DNA of 64,000 nucleotides from CAVONV01 sp963697355 (GTDB lineage: Bacteria > Acidobacteriota > Vicinamibacteria > Marinacidobacterales > DATDRI01), in the NCBI GenBank assembly GCA_963697355.1, contig CAVONV010000023.1:1240001-1304000 (forward strand). Direction: 5' to 3'. The stretch's first letter is position 1, and every line of letters starts with the position of its first letter. The notes below the pieces were generated by a model. The model saw only the letters and a list, made by a program, of their open reading frames with translations. It had not been told where the DNA came from and did not search any database. This document shows, piece by piece, positions 27,005 to 35,175 of the stretch. Position numbers and translations under genes: made by a program.

Positions 27005-30000
27005 ATGGGCGGTTTCAGTCGATTCTTTATCTATCGGCCAGTCTTCGCCCTGGTCATCTCTATCGTCATCGTTCTCATCGGCTTGATTTCCATCCCGATC
27101 CTGCCCGTTGAGAGCACGCCCGACATCACGCCGCCCACCGTTGCGGTTTCCACCAAGTACCCTGGAGCCAGTGCCGACGTGCTGGCCCAGACGGTAGCTC
27201 AGCCCATCGAACAGCAGGTCAACGGCGTCGAGGACATGCTCTATATGTCCTCCAAGAGCGCCGCCAGCGGCGACTACTCCCTGACCGTCTACTTCGAGGT
27301 GGGGACCGGCGTGGACATGGCCACCGTGCTCACCCAAAACCGGGTCGCGGTGGCCGAGCCGCTGCTGCCGGACGAGGTCAAGCGCCAAGGCGTCAAGGTC
27401 AACAAGAAGTCCACCAAGATGGTTTTGGCCGTAGCCCTTTATTCGCCCGAGGACCGCTATGACGACATGTTCCTGTCGAACTACGCGACCACCCAGATCA
27501 AGGATGTGATCGCCCGCGTCAACGGCGTGGGTGAGGTCTACGTGTTCGGCGCCAAGGACTTCGGTATGCGTGTCTGGCTCGACCCGGCGCTTCTCAAGGT
27601 TCGGGGGCTCACTACCAACGACATCATCTCGGCCCTTCGTGAGCAAAATGTTCAAGTGGCGGCCGGTAAAATCGGGGAGCCGCCCACGGCGGGTCGGCAG
27701 AGCTTCGAGTATACGGTGACCACCTTGGGACGGCTGGCGGACCCCGAGCAGTTCCAGAACATCATCGTCAAGCGGGGTGAGCGGGGGCAGATCGTCCGTC
27801 TCCGCGATGTGTCCCGCGTCGAGCTCGGTTCCCAGACCTATGCCTGGTATGCGCAGCTCAACGGTTCTCCCACCTCCATGCTCGGCGTCTACCAGATCCC
27901 GGGCTCCAATGCATTGGCAGTGGCGGCAGGCATCAAAGAAGCCATGGAGGATCTCTCCCGAGACTTCCCGGAAGGTCTCGAGTGGGCGGTACCGTTTGAC
28001 TCCACGGATTACATCAACCAGTCCATCAACGAGGTCGTGGAGACGCTCATCATCGCCATCGCCCTGGTCATATTTACGGTCTGGATTTTCCTCCAGGATT
28101 GGCGGACCACTTTGGTTCCGGCTGTGACGATTCCCGTGTCTCTCATCGGGACGTTCGCCGTGATGTTGGTGACGAATCAATCCATCAACAATCTGACATT
28201 GTTTGGATTGATCCTGGCGATCGGTATCGTGGTGGATGATGCCATCGTTGTTGTGGAAAACACCACACGGCTGATCGACGAAGAGGGATTGTCGCCCAAG
28301 GAGGCGACCGCCAAAGCCATGGGAGAGGTAGGTGGTGCCATCGTCGCCACGACCTTGGTGCTGCTGGCAGTATTTGCACCCTGTTTGGTGCTGCCCGGTC
28401 TCACCGGCCGTATGTATCGCCCCTTCGCCATCACTATTTCGGTGGCAACTGTCTTCTCTTCGATCAACGCCCTGACCTTGAGCCCAGCGCTTTGTGGGTT
28501 GCTGCTTCGAAAGTCAGAAAAGAAACAAAGGGGCTTCTTCAAGTGGTTCAACGATACGTTCGACAAGACCACTCATGGGTATATGGGAGTGGTGGAGAGC
28601 TTGATGCGCCGAGCAGCCATGGCATCAGTTGTGATTCTTCTCCTGCTGGGTGCTGCCGGGCTCGGTCTCATGAGTTTGCCGAGCGGTTTCGTCCCCAGCG
28701 AGGACGAAGGCTATTTCTTCGTCAATGCTCAGCTACCAGCAAGCGCCTCGCTCGAGCGGACGAGCGAGGTCATGAAGCAGGTTGATGAGATTCTATTGGA
28801 CACGCCGGGTGTCGCCGACACTCTCACCGTCGGTGGGTACACGTTGCTGGATTCCATCCAGGGTTCGAACTATGGCTTCACGATCGCTTGCTTAGAGAAC
28901 TGGAACGAACGTGAGCATACCGTCCCCGAATTGATTCGCATAGTCCAGCCTCGCCTCAACGAAGTCCAGCAGGGGATTGTGTTCGGCTTCGGCCCACCTC
29001 CGATCGCAGGTCTCGGCGCCGCCGGCGGATTCCAGTTGGAGCTCCAGGACCGTGGTGGCGCGGGCTTGACGCTTCTGGAAAGAGTGGCCGATGATGTCGT
29101 TGCGGCTGGGTCAGCCAGTCCCATCACGACCCGACTCAACCAGAATCTCCGTGCCGGTGTGCCCCAACTCTACGCCGATGTCGACCGTGAGAAGGCCAAA
29201 CGGATGAACGTTCCCCTCCAGTGGGTTTTCGACACGCTCCAGGCCAACCTCGGCTCCGCCTACGTCAACGACTTCAATTTGTTCGGGAGGACCTGGAGGG
29301 TGTTGGTCCAAGCCGACCAGCCATTTCGAATGCGGCCCGACGACATCAACCGACTCGAGGTCCGAAGCGCTGACGGCAAGATGGTGCCACTCAGTACGCT
29401 GGTGGCTGTTTCCAGTGCTGTCGGACCGGAAACCGTGAACCGGTTCAACATGTTTCCGGCCGCAACGATCACGGGCTCGCCCGCGCTTGGCTTCTCGGAA
29501 GGCCAGGCGGTGGACGAGATTGAGCGGATCACCCAAGAAACCACCCCTCCCTCCATAGGATACGAGTGGTCCGGCGTCACACAACAGCAAAAAGCGGCAG
29601 GCAATCTGGCCCCCGTTATTTTCGGCCTGGCCATCGTTTTCGTCTTCTTATTCCTTGCTGCGCAATACGAGAGCTGGGCGACCCCGCTGTCGGTTCTGTT
29701 GTCGGTACCCTTGGCCATTCTTGGTGCCGTCGTGATTACGATGGCCCGGTCGCTCGACAACAACATCTATTTCCAGATCGGCATGATCTTGCTCATCGGA
29801 CTTTCTGCGAAGAGCGCTATTTTGATTGTGGAGTTCGCCAAACAGCAGCACGATGAAGAGGGCAAGTCCATTTTCGATGCGGCCATGATCGCGGCTCGGT
29901 TGCGGTTCCGCGCGATTTTGATGACGGCCTTTTCGTTCATCCTCGGCGTCATTCCGTTGGTGGTGGCGTCGGGTGCCGGGGCCAACAGCCGTGTGTCTCT

Positions 30001-30151
30001 CGGGACTGCAGTGTTTGGAGGCATGTTGGTGGCCACGGTCGCAGGTGTGTTCGTGATACCGCTACTCTATTTCGTTGTGACGAGTATGGCCGAGAAGGTC
30101 GGGGGGAAGAAGGCGGAGCCGGCCCCCGTTCCGGCCGGGTCCGATTCGTGA
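27005..30151 (+). CDS. RND-family multidrug efflux pump, AcrB/HAE-1 type
   Basis: A 1048-residue inner-membrane pump much closer to AcrB than the other pump in the window. It starts MGGFSRFFIYRPVFALVIS, keeps both relay aspartates in IGIVVDDAIVVVEN and the helix-10 Lys in LSAKSAILIVEFAKQ, and has the family phrases DPALLKVRGLTTNDI and FVPSEDEGYFFV. Length and topology are normal. It begins two bases after the adaptor stop, with GGAGGAG before the ATG, and is followed directly by an outer-membrane channel gene, so the operon encodes a complete tripartite pump. Hydrophobic drugs, bile-like compounds or solvents are the usual substrates of the family. Confidence 0.95.
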   Translation: MGGFSRFFIYRPVFALVISIVIVLIGLISIPILPVESTPDITPPTVAVSTKYPGASADVLAQTVAQPIEQQVNGVEDMLYMSSKSAASGDYSLTVYFEVGTGVDMATVLTQNRVAVAEPLLPDEVKRQGVKVNKKSTKMVLAVALYSPEDRYDDMFLSNYATTQIKDVIARVNGVGEVYVFGAKDFGMRVWLDPALLKVRGLTTNDIISALREQNVQVAAGKIGEPPTAGRQSFEYTVTTLGRLADPEQFQNIIVKRGERGQIVRLRDVSRVELGSQTYAWYAQLNGSPTSMLGVYQIPGSNALAVAAGIKEAMEDLSRDFPEGLEWAVPFDSTDYINQSINEVVETLIIAIALVIFTVWIFLQDWRTTLVPAVTIPVSLIGTFAVMLVTNQSINNLTLFGLILAIGIVVDDAIVVVENTTRLIDEEGLSPKEATAKAMGEVGGAIVATTLVLLAVFAPCLVLPGLTGRMYRPFAITISVATVFSSINALTLSPALCGLLLRKSEKKQRGFFKWFNDTFDKTTHGYMGVVESLMRRAAMASVVILLLLGAAGLGLMSLPSGFVPSEDEGYFFVNAQLPASASLERTSEVMKQVDEILLDTPGVADTLTVGGYTLLDSIQGSNYGFTIACLENWNEREHTVPELIRIVQPRLNEVQQGIVFGFGPPPIAGLGAAGGFQLELQDRGGAGLTLLERVADDVVAAGSASPITTRLNQNLRAGVPQLYADVDREKAKRMNVPLQWVFDTLQANLGSAYVNDFNLFGRTWRVLVQADQPFRMRPDDINRLEVRSADGKMVPLSTLVAVSSAVGPETVNRFNMFPAATITGSPALGFSEGQAVDEIERITQETTPPSIGYEWSGVTQQQKAAGNLAPVIFGLAIVFVFLFLAAQYESWATPLSVLLSVPLAILGAVVITMARSLDNNIYFQIGMILLIGLSAKSAILIVEFAKQQHDEEGKSIFDAAMIAARLRFRAILMTAFSFILGVIPLVVASGAGANSRVSLGTAVFGGMLVATVAGVFVIPLLYFVVTSMAEKVGGKKAEPAPVPAGSDS

Positions 30152-30172
30152 ATGGGGCTTATGGAGTTTGAG

Positions 30173-31651
30173 ATGTCCATGAATCAACGCAATCCTCTAT
30201 CGTTGTTCTTCGCCATCGGTTTGTTGGCCCTTACGGGTTGCATGGTGGGCCCGAACTACGAACGGCCTGTGGTGGAAGTACCCGATATTTGGCAGGAGAT
30301 GGCGACGGCCAAAGTCACGGACGGCGAAGCACCGCTTCAAACCTGGTGGACGGTCTTCGAGGATCCCCAGCTCGAGAGCTTGATCGATCGTGCCCAAGCC
30401 TCCAATCTCGATTTGCAGCAGGCCATTTGGAGGATTCAGGAATCCCGAGCGCTCCGCGGCGTTGCCAAAGGAGGCCTTCTTCCTGGTGTCCAAGGAACGG
30501 GAGATCTCGGTCGCGAGAAACAAAGCGAGAACATCGTTGTTCAGGAGGACCTGGCCGAGCCCACGAATGTCTTTTCCTTGGGGGTCGATGCGACCTGGGA
30601 GCTCGACGTCTTCGGTCGTGTTCGCCGGAATATCGAAGCCGCAGACGCGAGGTTGGGAGCCTCGGTCGAAGACTATCGGGACGTTCTGGTGACGCTGCTG
30701 GCCGACGTAGCCTTCAACTACTTGGAGTTGAGAACGCTCCAATTGCGCATCACCTACGCCGAGGCCAACGTACTGGCACAGCGAGAGACCCTGCAGATCA
30801 CGATCGATCGGTTCCAAGCGGGACTCGTGTCTCAGCTCGACATCACACAAGCCGAGTCGAACCTTGCCAGTACGGAAGCTCGCATTCCGCCGTTGAGAGC
30901 GGGGCAGACAGCGGCGCTCAACCGTCTCGCCGTCCTTTTGGGTGAGTCTCCCGGTGTACTCGATGCGGAGCTCAACGCACCTGGGGATATTCCCGTTCCC
31001 GCAAGTGAAATCACTATCGGGCTTCCCGCGGAGCTTCTTCGGCAACGTCCCGATGTCCGACGTGCCGAACGGCAACTGGCCGCCGCGACGGCGCTCATTG
31101 GTGTCCAAACGGCCAATCTCTACCCCCGTTTCTCTCTCTTCGGATTCCTCGGTTTGGGAGCGACGGATATCGGCGACCTCTTCAGCGGTTCGAGCGGTAC
31201 CTGGGGTATCGGGCTCCCCATTCGTTGGAACATCTGGCAGGGGGGGCGCATTCGCGCTGGCATCAAGGTGACCGAGGCTCGAACCGAACAAGCCTTGTTG
31301 TTTTATGAGCAATCCGTTCTCCTCGCCCTCGAGGAAGTGGAAAACGCGATGGTGGCTTACCAGCAAGAACGCCTTCGTCGCGACAAGTTGGTGGAAGCGA
31401 CGGCGGCCAGCCAACGTTCCGTCGAACTGGTCCGCACCCAGTACATGGCCGGACTGACGAACTTCCAAAACGTGCTGGATACTCAGAGGTCGCTCTTCAA
31501 CCAGCAGGATTTTCTGGCTTCGAGTGAAGGCATCTTGGTGCAGAACTTGGTGGCTCTTTACAAGTCAGTAGGAGGCGGCTGGAATCCGATGTTGTTCCCC
31601 GAGCCGGAATCACGTCTCCATGAGGTGAGCGACAAAGAACCGCCGCAATGA
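30173..31651 (+). CDS. RND outer-membrane channel, NodT/OprM-like lipoprotein
   Basis: A 492-residue outer-membrane factor completing the efflux operon. The signal ends in the lipobox ALTGC, followed by MVGPNYERP, the typical start of mature NodT-family channels. Repeats then include ATWELDVFGRVRRNIEAADA, VTLLADVAFNYLELR and the second-half counterpart GIGLPIRWNIWQGGRIRAGI. Four ATG codons lie after the pump stop; 30173 is chosen because GGAG lies six bases before it, while 30152 has no site. Unlike the first channel in the window, this one has the normal length and no extra domain. Confidence 0.93.
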   Translation: MSMNQRNPLSLFFAIGLLALTGCMVGPNYERPVVEVPDIWQEMATAKVTDGEAPLQTWWTVFEDPQLESLIDRAQASNLDLQQAIWRIQESRALRGVAKGGLLPGVQGTGDLGREKQSENIVVQEDLAEPTNVFSLGVDATWELDVFGRVRRNIEAADARLGASVEDYRDVLVTLLADVAFNYLELRTLQLRITYAEANVLAQRETLQITIDRFQAGLVSQLDITQAESNLASTEARIPPLRAGQTAALNRLAVLLGESPGVLDAELNAPGDIPVPASEITIGLPAELLRQRPDVRRAERQLAAATALIGVQTANLYPRFSLFGFLGLGATDIGDLFSGSSGTWGIGLPIRWNIWQGGRIRAGIKVTEARTEQALLFYEQSVLLALEEVENAMVAYQQERLRRDKLVEATAASQRSVELVRTQYMAGLTNFQNVLDTQRSLFNQQDFLASSEGILVQNLVALYKSVGGGWNPMLFPEPESRLHEVSDKEPPQ

Positions 31652-31712
31652 TGAGGCACGAGGAGAGTCCGCGTTCCTGCAGTGATGCTGGGGCGATAGA
31701 GCTCAACAGTCG

Positions 31713-31751
31713 ACCATGAAATACTAACACTGAATATTGAATTTTCATGGT
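31713..31751. other. Hairpin-forming inverted repeat after the efflux operon
   Basis: ACCATGAAA (31713-31721) and TTTCATGGT (31743-31751) form a nine-base stem with a 21-base AT-rich loop, about 60 bases after the channel gene. It has no U-run, so it could be a weak terminator or a protein-binding site. Confidence 0.4.
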
Positions 31752-31850
31752 TGCAGTAGACTGGCCCGGAGGGACCATTCGGAGAGTCCAGAGCCTCACA
31801 GTACTAATGTGACCAAACAGATGAGAGCAAACGCTTAACGATATAAGTCG

Positions 31851-31878
31851 TTGACTGACTAAGCCAATGGCTTATAAT
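31851..31878 (+). promoter_or_regulatory. Promoter with overlapping palindromic operator for the BrnT module
   Basis: TTGACT (31851-31856) and TATAAT (31873-31878) are separated by 16 bases. A palindrome TAAGCCA-A-TGGCTTA (31860-31874) fills the spacer and overlaps the -10, the classic position for autorepression by the antitoxin. A second, weaker pair, AACGA/TCGTT (31836-31852), overlaps the -35. The toxin ATG is only 11 bases after the -10. Confidence 0.7.
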
Positions 31879-31889
31879 ATGATGGTGGC

Positions 31890-32183
31890 ATGGCTTTCGA
31901 ATGGGATCCAATTAAAGACAAAGCCAATCGACAGAAGCACGGCCTGTCCTTCAACGATGCCAAAGAGCTATTCGCGAGCGACGCCGACTTTCTGGAAATC
32001 TACGATGAGGAGCACTCGGACGAAGAAGACCGCTTCATTGCCATTAGCCCAATCCATACTGGAGTCATCGTGGTCGTTTACACGGTGCTTCAGAATGACA
32101 TTATTCGAATTGTAAGTGAGAGGAAGGCCACGAGGAAGGAAGTTCTGCTTTTTCACAAATACATGGGGAACAACAATGGTTGA
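31890..32183 (+). CDS. brnT: BrnT-family toxin of a type II toxin-antitoxin pair
   Basis: A 97-residue protein with the BrnT opening MAFEWDPIKDKANRQKHGLS (FEWDPxKxxxNxxKHG signature), SFNDAKELF, and the central ISPIHTGVIVVVYT and IIRIVSERKATRKE strands. BrnT toxins have a RelE-like fold and act as ribonucleases that stop translation. The start has no clear ribosome site and lies close to the -10, so it may be translated nearly leaderless. Its last eight bases overlap the start of the next gene, an Xre-type regulator, instead of the ribbon-helix-helix BrnA that normally follows brnT. Confidence 0.88.
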   Translation: MAFEWDPIKDKANRQKHGLSFNDAKELFASDADFLEIYDEEHSDEEDRFIAISPIHTGVIVVVYTVLQNDIIRIVSERKATRKEVLLFHKYMGNNNG

Positions 32184-32469
32184 CGATATTCGCGAACTGA
32201 CCGATGAGGATTTCGAACGCGCAATCCCGCGGAAGCAGCGTGACCGCATCGTCCGGGGCCAGATTGAATCAGAGAAGGACATCGTGGCCCTCCGGCAGTT
32301 TGTTGGCCTGACACAAGAGGAGTTCGCAGACGCACTGGGCATTAGCGTTCACACACTGCGCAACTGGGAGCAGGGTCGCCGAAGTCCAGAGGGGCCCGCG
32401 CTAGCGCTGCTGCGCATTGCGGCCCGTCATCCGCGTGTGCTTCGCGAAAACCTAGCAGCTTCAGCCTGA
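32176..32469 (+). CDS. Xre-type helix-turn-helix antitoxin
   Basis: A 97-residue DNA-binding protein. The C-terminal half is a HTH_3 domain (ALRQFVGLTQEEFADALGIS, then VHTLRNWEQGRRSPEGPALA), and the N-terminal half (IRELTDEDFERAIPRKQRDR) is the usual toxin-contact arm of such antitoxins. The ATG at 32176 overlaps brnT by eight bases, with GGGGAA before it; the frame extends upstream inside brnT without support. It probably neutralises BrnT and represses the operon by binding the palindrome at 31860-31874 (inference). Pairing with BrnT is unusual, since HTH_3 antitoxins normally partner HigB/RelE-type toxins. Confidence 0.85.
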   Translation: MVDDIRELTDEDFERAIPRKQRDRIVRGQIESEKDIVALRQFVGLTQEEFADALGISVHTLRNWEQGRRSPEGPALALLRIAARHPRVLRENLAASA

Positions 32470-32513
32470 GCCAGCCATTTGGCCAACGCGTGGAAGGCTA
32501 TTCGCTCGTTCGT

Positions 32514-33082
32514 TTATGGGATGTGGGTTTGTTCAAGTGTTTTGCGAAGGCGCTTCTCGATATCGGGTTCTCTTTTCAGCTTGAGAAGGGGCCTCAGCTC
32601 ACTAACAATCAACGTCGCGTCCAATTTGCTGTGTTGGCGTATCGCAATACCCTCGATATCCAGCCAGTCTTTCTCTCGATTGGCAAATGCCTTGAACACG
32701 ATGAGATCTTCAGCACTGCAAGTTTTGAGGGTCGCTTTGGCAGTCACACCAAAGTCAGATGCCCTCGCGACGGCACGCTCTTCAAAGGGCATGGCACCCA
32801 GCGCGACGTCGATGGGAACTCCTTTTTGGCTTTCCAAGAGTACGACGCGCGTTTGGATAGCGAAGTCGTGGCAGTGTTCGACACGACATTTGAAACGGTC
32901 GACAAGGGCCGTGACATAGATTTCCTCAGGCCCGAAACCCGTAAGGATCGTGAGGTCCACGTCTTGAGTCATCGCGGCTCGCCCCACTTTTGAACGGCAA
33001 TGGCCCCGAAGAAACAAAACTTCCAGCTCTTTTCGAGGCACAATTGTTGGATTTCCAACGCGGCCTCGAAAATAGGATTCAC
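32514..33082 (-). pseudogene. Frameshifted AbiEii-like nucleotidyltransferase gene
   Basis: Joining two frames restores a 189-residue nucleotidyltransferase-fold protein. Frame one starts at GTG 33082 (NPIFEAALEIQQLCLEKSWK, then FFGAIAVQKWGEPR), where a TGA ends it. Frame two continues from 32972 with MTQDVDLTILTGFG, VPIDVALGAMPFEE and CSAEDLIVFKAFANREKDW. QKWGEPR followed by TQDVDL is the characteristic GG/RxTxDxDL nucleotide-binding region, so one base has been lost at about 32972-32976; the length 569 = 570-1 fits. The C-terminal frame might be translated from the internal ATG but would lack the conserved glycine-rich helix. The GTG overlaps the stop of the small upstream gene (GTGA), so they form a pair, probably a toxin-antitoxin or defence unit. 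Confidence 0.75.
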
Positions 33083-33321
33083 TTGGGATTCGTCTTGTGA
33101 AAAAGGGCTTGTTGTTCCACGAGTCCAGAGCTTGTTCTACGAGAAGGACTCAGCTCGGAGGAAGCTCCGATTTGCAGCAGGGCGTCACTTGCGGCAAGAG
33201 CCTGCTCGGGGGTCATTTCACGTAGCTCTTTCCTCTTCTGCTCCGCCAGCATTGCGGCGGCATGCTTCCATTGTTGCGCCCACTTTTTGTGGCGGTGTGA
33301 AACTGAGCTTTGGGTACCCAT
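33079..33321 (-). CDS. Small partner protein of the nucleotidyltransferase, function unknown
   Basis: An 80-residue, strongly basic protein with no recognised domain. It is helical and charged (QQWKHAAAMLAEQKRKELRE), contains ALAASDALLQIGA, and ends with SGLVEQQALFHKTNPK. Its TGA overlaps the GTG start of the broken nucleotidyltransferase, the tight coupling typical of toxin-antitoxin or other stoichiometric partners. No palindrome is obvious at its promoter, but the GGGGACCTGTCCCC repeats start only 24 bases upstream. It appears intact, so if the nucleotidyltransferase is dead this would be a solitary antitoxin-like survivor (inference). Confidence 0.55.
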   Translation of the reverse strand: MGTQSSVSHRHKKWAQQWKHAAAMLAEQKRKELREMTPEQALAASDALLQIGASSELSPSRRTSSGLVEQQALFHKTNPK

Positions 33322-33344
33322 CTAGATGAATTATAGCATCGGAA

Positions 33345-33410
33345 GAAAAGGGGACAGGTCCCTTTTGTTGCAGGGGAAACAGCAAAAAAGGGGACCTGTC
33401 CCCTTTTTTG
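33345..33410. repeat. Pair of AAAAGGGGACCTGTCCCCTTTT palindromes
   Basis: Two adjacent palindromes: AAAAGGGGACAGGTCCCTTTT at 33345-33365 and a more perfect copy with flanking A6/T6 at 33383-33410. Each can form a stem of ten or more base pairs ending in a U-run on either strand, so they may also terminate transcription both ways. They share the GGGAC(C)TGTCCC core with the 1.2-kb cluster and 36113-36152. Confidence 0.7.
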
Positions 33411-33419
33411 CCTAAATGG

Positions 33420-33448
33420 TTGACAATGCTCGAAGGCGGGCGCACAAT
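33420..33448 (+). promoter_or_regulatory. Candidate promoter for the exported kinase-like gene
   Basis: TTGACA (33420-33425), a 17-base spacer and CACAAT (33443-33448) form a plausible sigma-70-type promoter 100 bases before the ATG at 33551. The -35 is consensus; the -10 matches four of six positions. Confidence 0.4.
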
Positions 33449-33550
33449 TCCCTATCGCGCTATTGGCGGTTTTCAGCATTTGGCCCGCATCGAAAGTTCG
33501 AGTATGTGCTCCACAGGCCAACCTTAAACCGGAATCAGGAGGTCTGAGCC

Positions 33551-34345
33551 ATGAGGAGAATCTACATCCGCCGCTGCTTCCTTCTTTTGACTGCATCACT
33601 GCTCTTCGTTCTCGCCGCACCCGCTTTTAGCGAATCAGCCAAGGTCTGGGTGGGGCGCACACAAGAGTTCGAAGATGTCTTAGCGACAGGGGAGATCGTT
33701 ACCGTCAAGGATCTCGTTGAGGGAAGAAACCACCCCAAAAAGCTTACGCTCAGCAAGAACGGCCTCGAGATCCACGGCATATGGAAACCTATCGAGCGTG
33801 GTCGTCATGATTGGGCCTGGGAGACCTATCAAGCAGAAGTCGTGGCTTATCAGTTCGACCAGCTCCTGGGGCTGAATATGGTTCCGCCCACGGTCGTGAG
33901 GGAAATTGGAGAACAAAAAGGCTCTCTTCAGTTGTGGATCGAAGGAGGCAAGCTACTCAAAGACGTCGAGGACAAGGCTCCTGAGACGGTGGCCTGGGAG
34001 CGGCAGATCAACCAAATGAAGAGCCTCGACTGTCTCATTTGCAACCCCGATCGACATCCCGGCAACATCATTGTCGACGCCGATTGGAATATCATCCTCA
34101 TTGATCACTCCCAGTGCTTTCTATCTCGTCAGGACTTGGAGAAGGATCCCAAAACCATTCCCACGCAGTTTGATCGCCGCTTGGTGGAGAAGCTCAAGGT
34201 CCTAGGTCCCGCGAGTCTTCGACTCCACTTTCATAACTACCTAATGGATAGACAGGTGGATGCCATCCTGGTTCGGCGCGACAAGTTGCTCGCTCACATC
34301 GAGAAGCTGATTGCTGAGAAGGGCGAGGATGAGGTTCTATACTAG
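33551..34345 (+). CDS. Exported protein with kinase-like (PI3/4K/Fam20-like) catalytic motifs
   Basis: A 264-residue protein with a clear signal peptide (CFLLLTASLLFVLAAPAFS). What follows has the order of a protein-kinase-like fold. GLEIHGIWKP holds a candidate ATP-binding K79; YQAEVVAYQFDQLLGLNMVP a candidate helix-C E96; NPDRHPGNIIVD a catalytic loop with D167 and N172; and NIILIDHSQCF a metal-binding D185. The loop resembles PI3/4-kinase, HipA and Fam20C-type kinases more than eukaryotic-type Ser/Thr kinases. A periplasmic or secreted kinase is unusual because ATP is scarce there. AGGAGG precedes the ATG. It may phosphorylate an exported protein or small molecule; this is inference from motifs only. 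Confidence 0.65.
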   Translation: MRRIYIRRCFLLLTASLLFVLAAPAFSESAKVWVGRTQEFEDVLATGEIVTVKDLVEGRNHPKKLTLSKNGLEIHGIWKPIERGRHDWAWETYQAEVVAYQFDQLLGLNMVPPTVVREIGEQKGSLQLWIEGGKLLKDVEDKAPETVAWERQINQMKSLDCLICNPDRHPGNIIVDADWNIILIDHSQCFLSRQDLEKDPKTIPTQFDRRLVEKLKVLGPASLRLHFHNYLMDRQVDAILVRRDKLLAHIEKLIAEKGEDEVLY

Positions 34346-34360
34346 AGTCACAGCACTAAA

Positions 34361-34457
34361 ACTCAAGAATTCAAGAAATCAAGAATTCGAGAATTCAGGA
34401 ATGGGGAAACAGCTCTTGCACTTCTTGGTTTCCTGATTTCTTGATTTCCTGAATTCC
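34361..34457. repeat. Inverted array of GAATTCAAGAA/TTCTTGATTTCCTGA repeats
   Basis: The left arm (34361-34400) is made of CAAGAATTC-type words and the right arm (34421-34457) of TTCTTGATTTCCTGAATTC-type words, the inverse complement, around a 20-base unique centre. The whole can fold into one long imperfect hairpin. The same octamer family is at 16.8 kb and 50.2 kb. No open frame of note is present in this 250-base gap. Confidence 0.65.
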
Positions 34458-34595
34458 GGCTCTTGGCCCCCGAATCAACCATTCCTTCCTACTCCATCGG
34501 CCATTAATGTGTTACGCTTTTCCAAAGCGTGGCCGAAACAAATTCAGTCCTGCTGTGCTCCAATTGTGCTCACTGGTATTTCGAGGAGTGAGAAG

Positions 34596-35159
34596 ATGAC
34601 CGTCAAAGTCAAAGGTGCAGTGCTTCTGTCACGAAAAGCTTTTGTTTCGACGGAATATGGTGAAGATGCCTGGAAGCGAGTCCTCGAGGCTATGTCGGAG
34701 GAGAGTCGAAAGCAATTCCACGGTCTTGTGCTGAGCGCCAGTTGGTATCCCTTCGAACTGAACGCGGAGGTCGATGGAGCGATTGTGGACGTGGTGGGTG
34801 GAGGCGACCTCAATATCTTCAAGAAGATTGGAGTCAAATCAGCGCAAGAAAACCTGAACGGACCGCACAAAGCCTTTTTGACGCCCGGCGACCCCATCAA
34901 ATTTCTGGAGCAATCGGATCGCATCTACCGTTTCTATTACGACGTCGGCTATCGCGAATTTGAAGCAACCGGTTCCAACTCCGGCGTCATCACCACCTAC
35001 GAAGCCGAGACCTTTTCCGAGACCGATTGTCTCACCGTGATCGGTTGGTACGAGGAGGCGATAAAGATGTGCGGCGCAAAAAGAGTGGTGATGACCGAGG
35101 AAGCCTGTCGAGCGCGAGGTGACGCGAACTGTCGCTATCGTGTGAGCTTTGAGATGTAG
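34596..35159 (+). CDS. DUF2378 / TIGR02265 family protein
   Basis: A 187-residue soluble protein of the family known from large paralogous sets in Myxococcus (TIGR02265). The hallmarks are present: GAVLLSRKAFVSTEYGEDAW, SASWYPFELN, the GGGDLNIFKKIG turn, NLNGPHKAFLTPGDP, IYRFYYDVGYREFEATG and the closing DCLTVIGWYEEAIKMCGAKR, CRARGDANCRYRVSFEM. The end resembles V4R-type small-molecule-binding domains with a Cys pair. The ATG at 34596 has GAGGAG upstream; a longer reading from 34509 does not. The cellular role of the family is not established; a signalling or ligand-binding role is inferred. Confidence 0.8.
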   Translation: MTVKVKGAVLLSRKAFVSTEYGEDAWKRVLEAMSEESRKQFHGLVLSASWYPFELNAEVDGAIVDVVGGGDLNIFKKIGVKSAQENLNGPHKAFLTPGDPIKFLEQSDRIYRFYYDVGYREFEATGSNSGVITTYEAETFSETDCLTVIGWYEEAIKMCGAKRVVMTEEACRARGDANCRYRVSFEM

Positions 35160-35175
35160 ATCTTTGCCGTCTTTC

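Noticed and set aside
26822..28180. A 452-codon minus-strand frame
   Set aside because: It shadows the AcrB-like pump and the end of its adaptor gene; low-complexity His/Asp-rich product without any domain.
30197..31468. A 423-codon minus-strand frame
   Set aside because: Antisense to the NodT-like channel gene, with no family resemblance.
34361..34457. CRISPR-like array
   Set aside because: Repeat units are about eight bases and contiguous, without unique spacers or cas genes.
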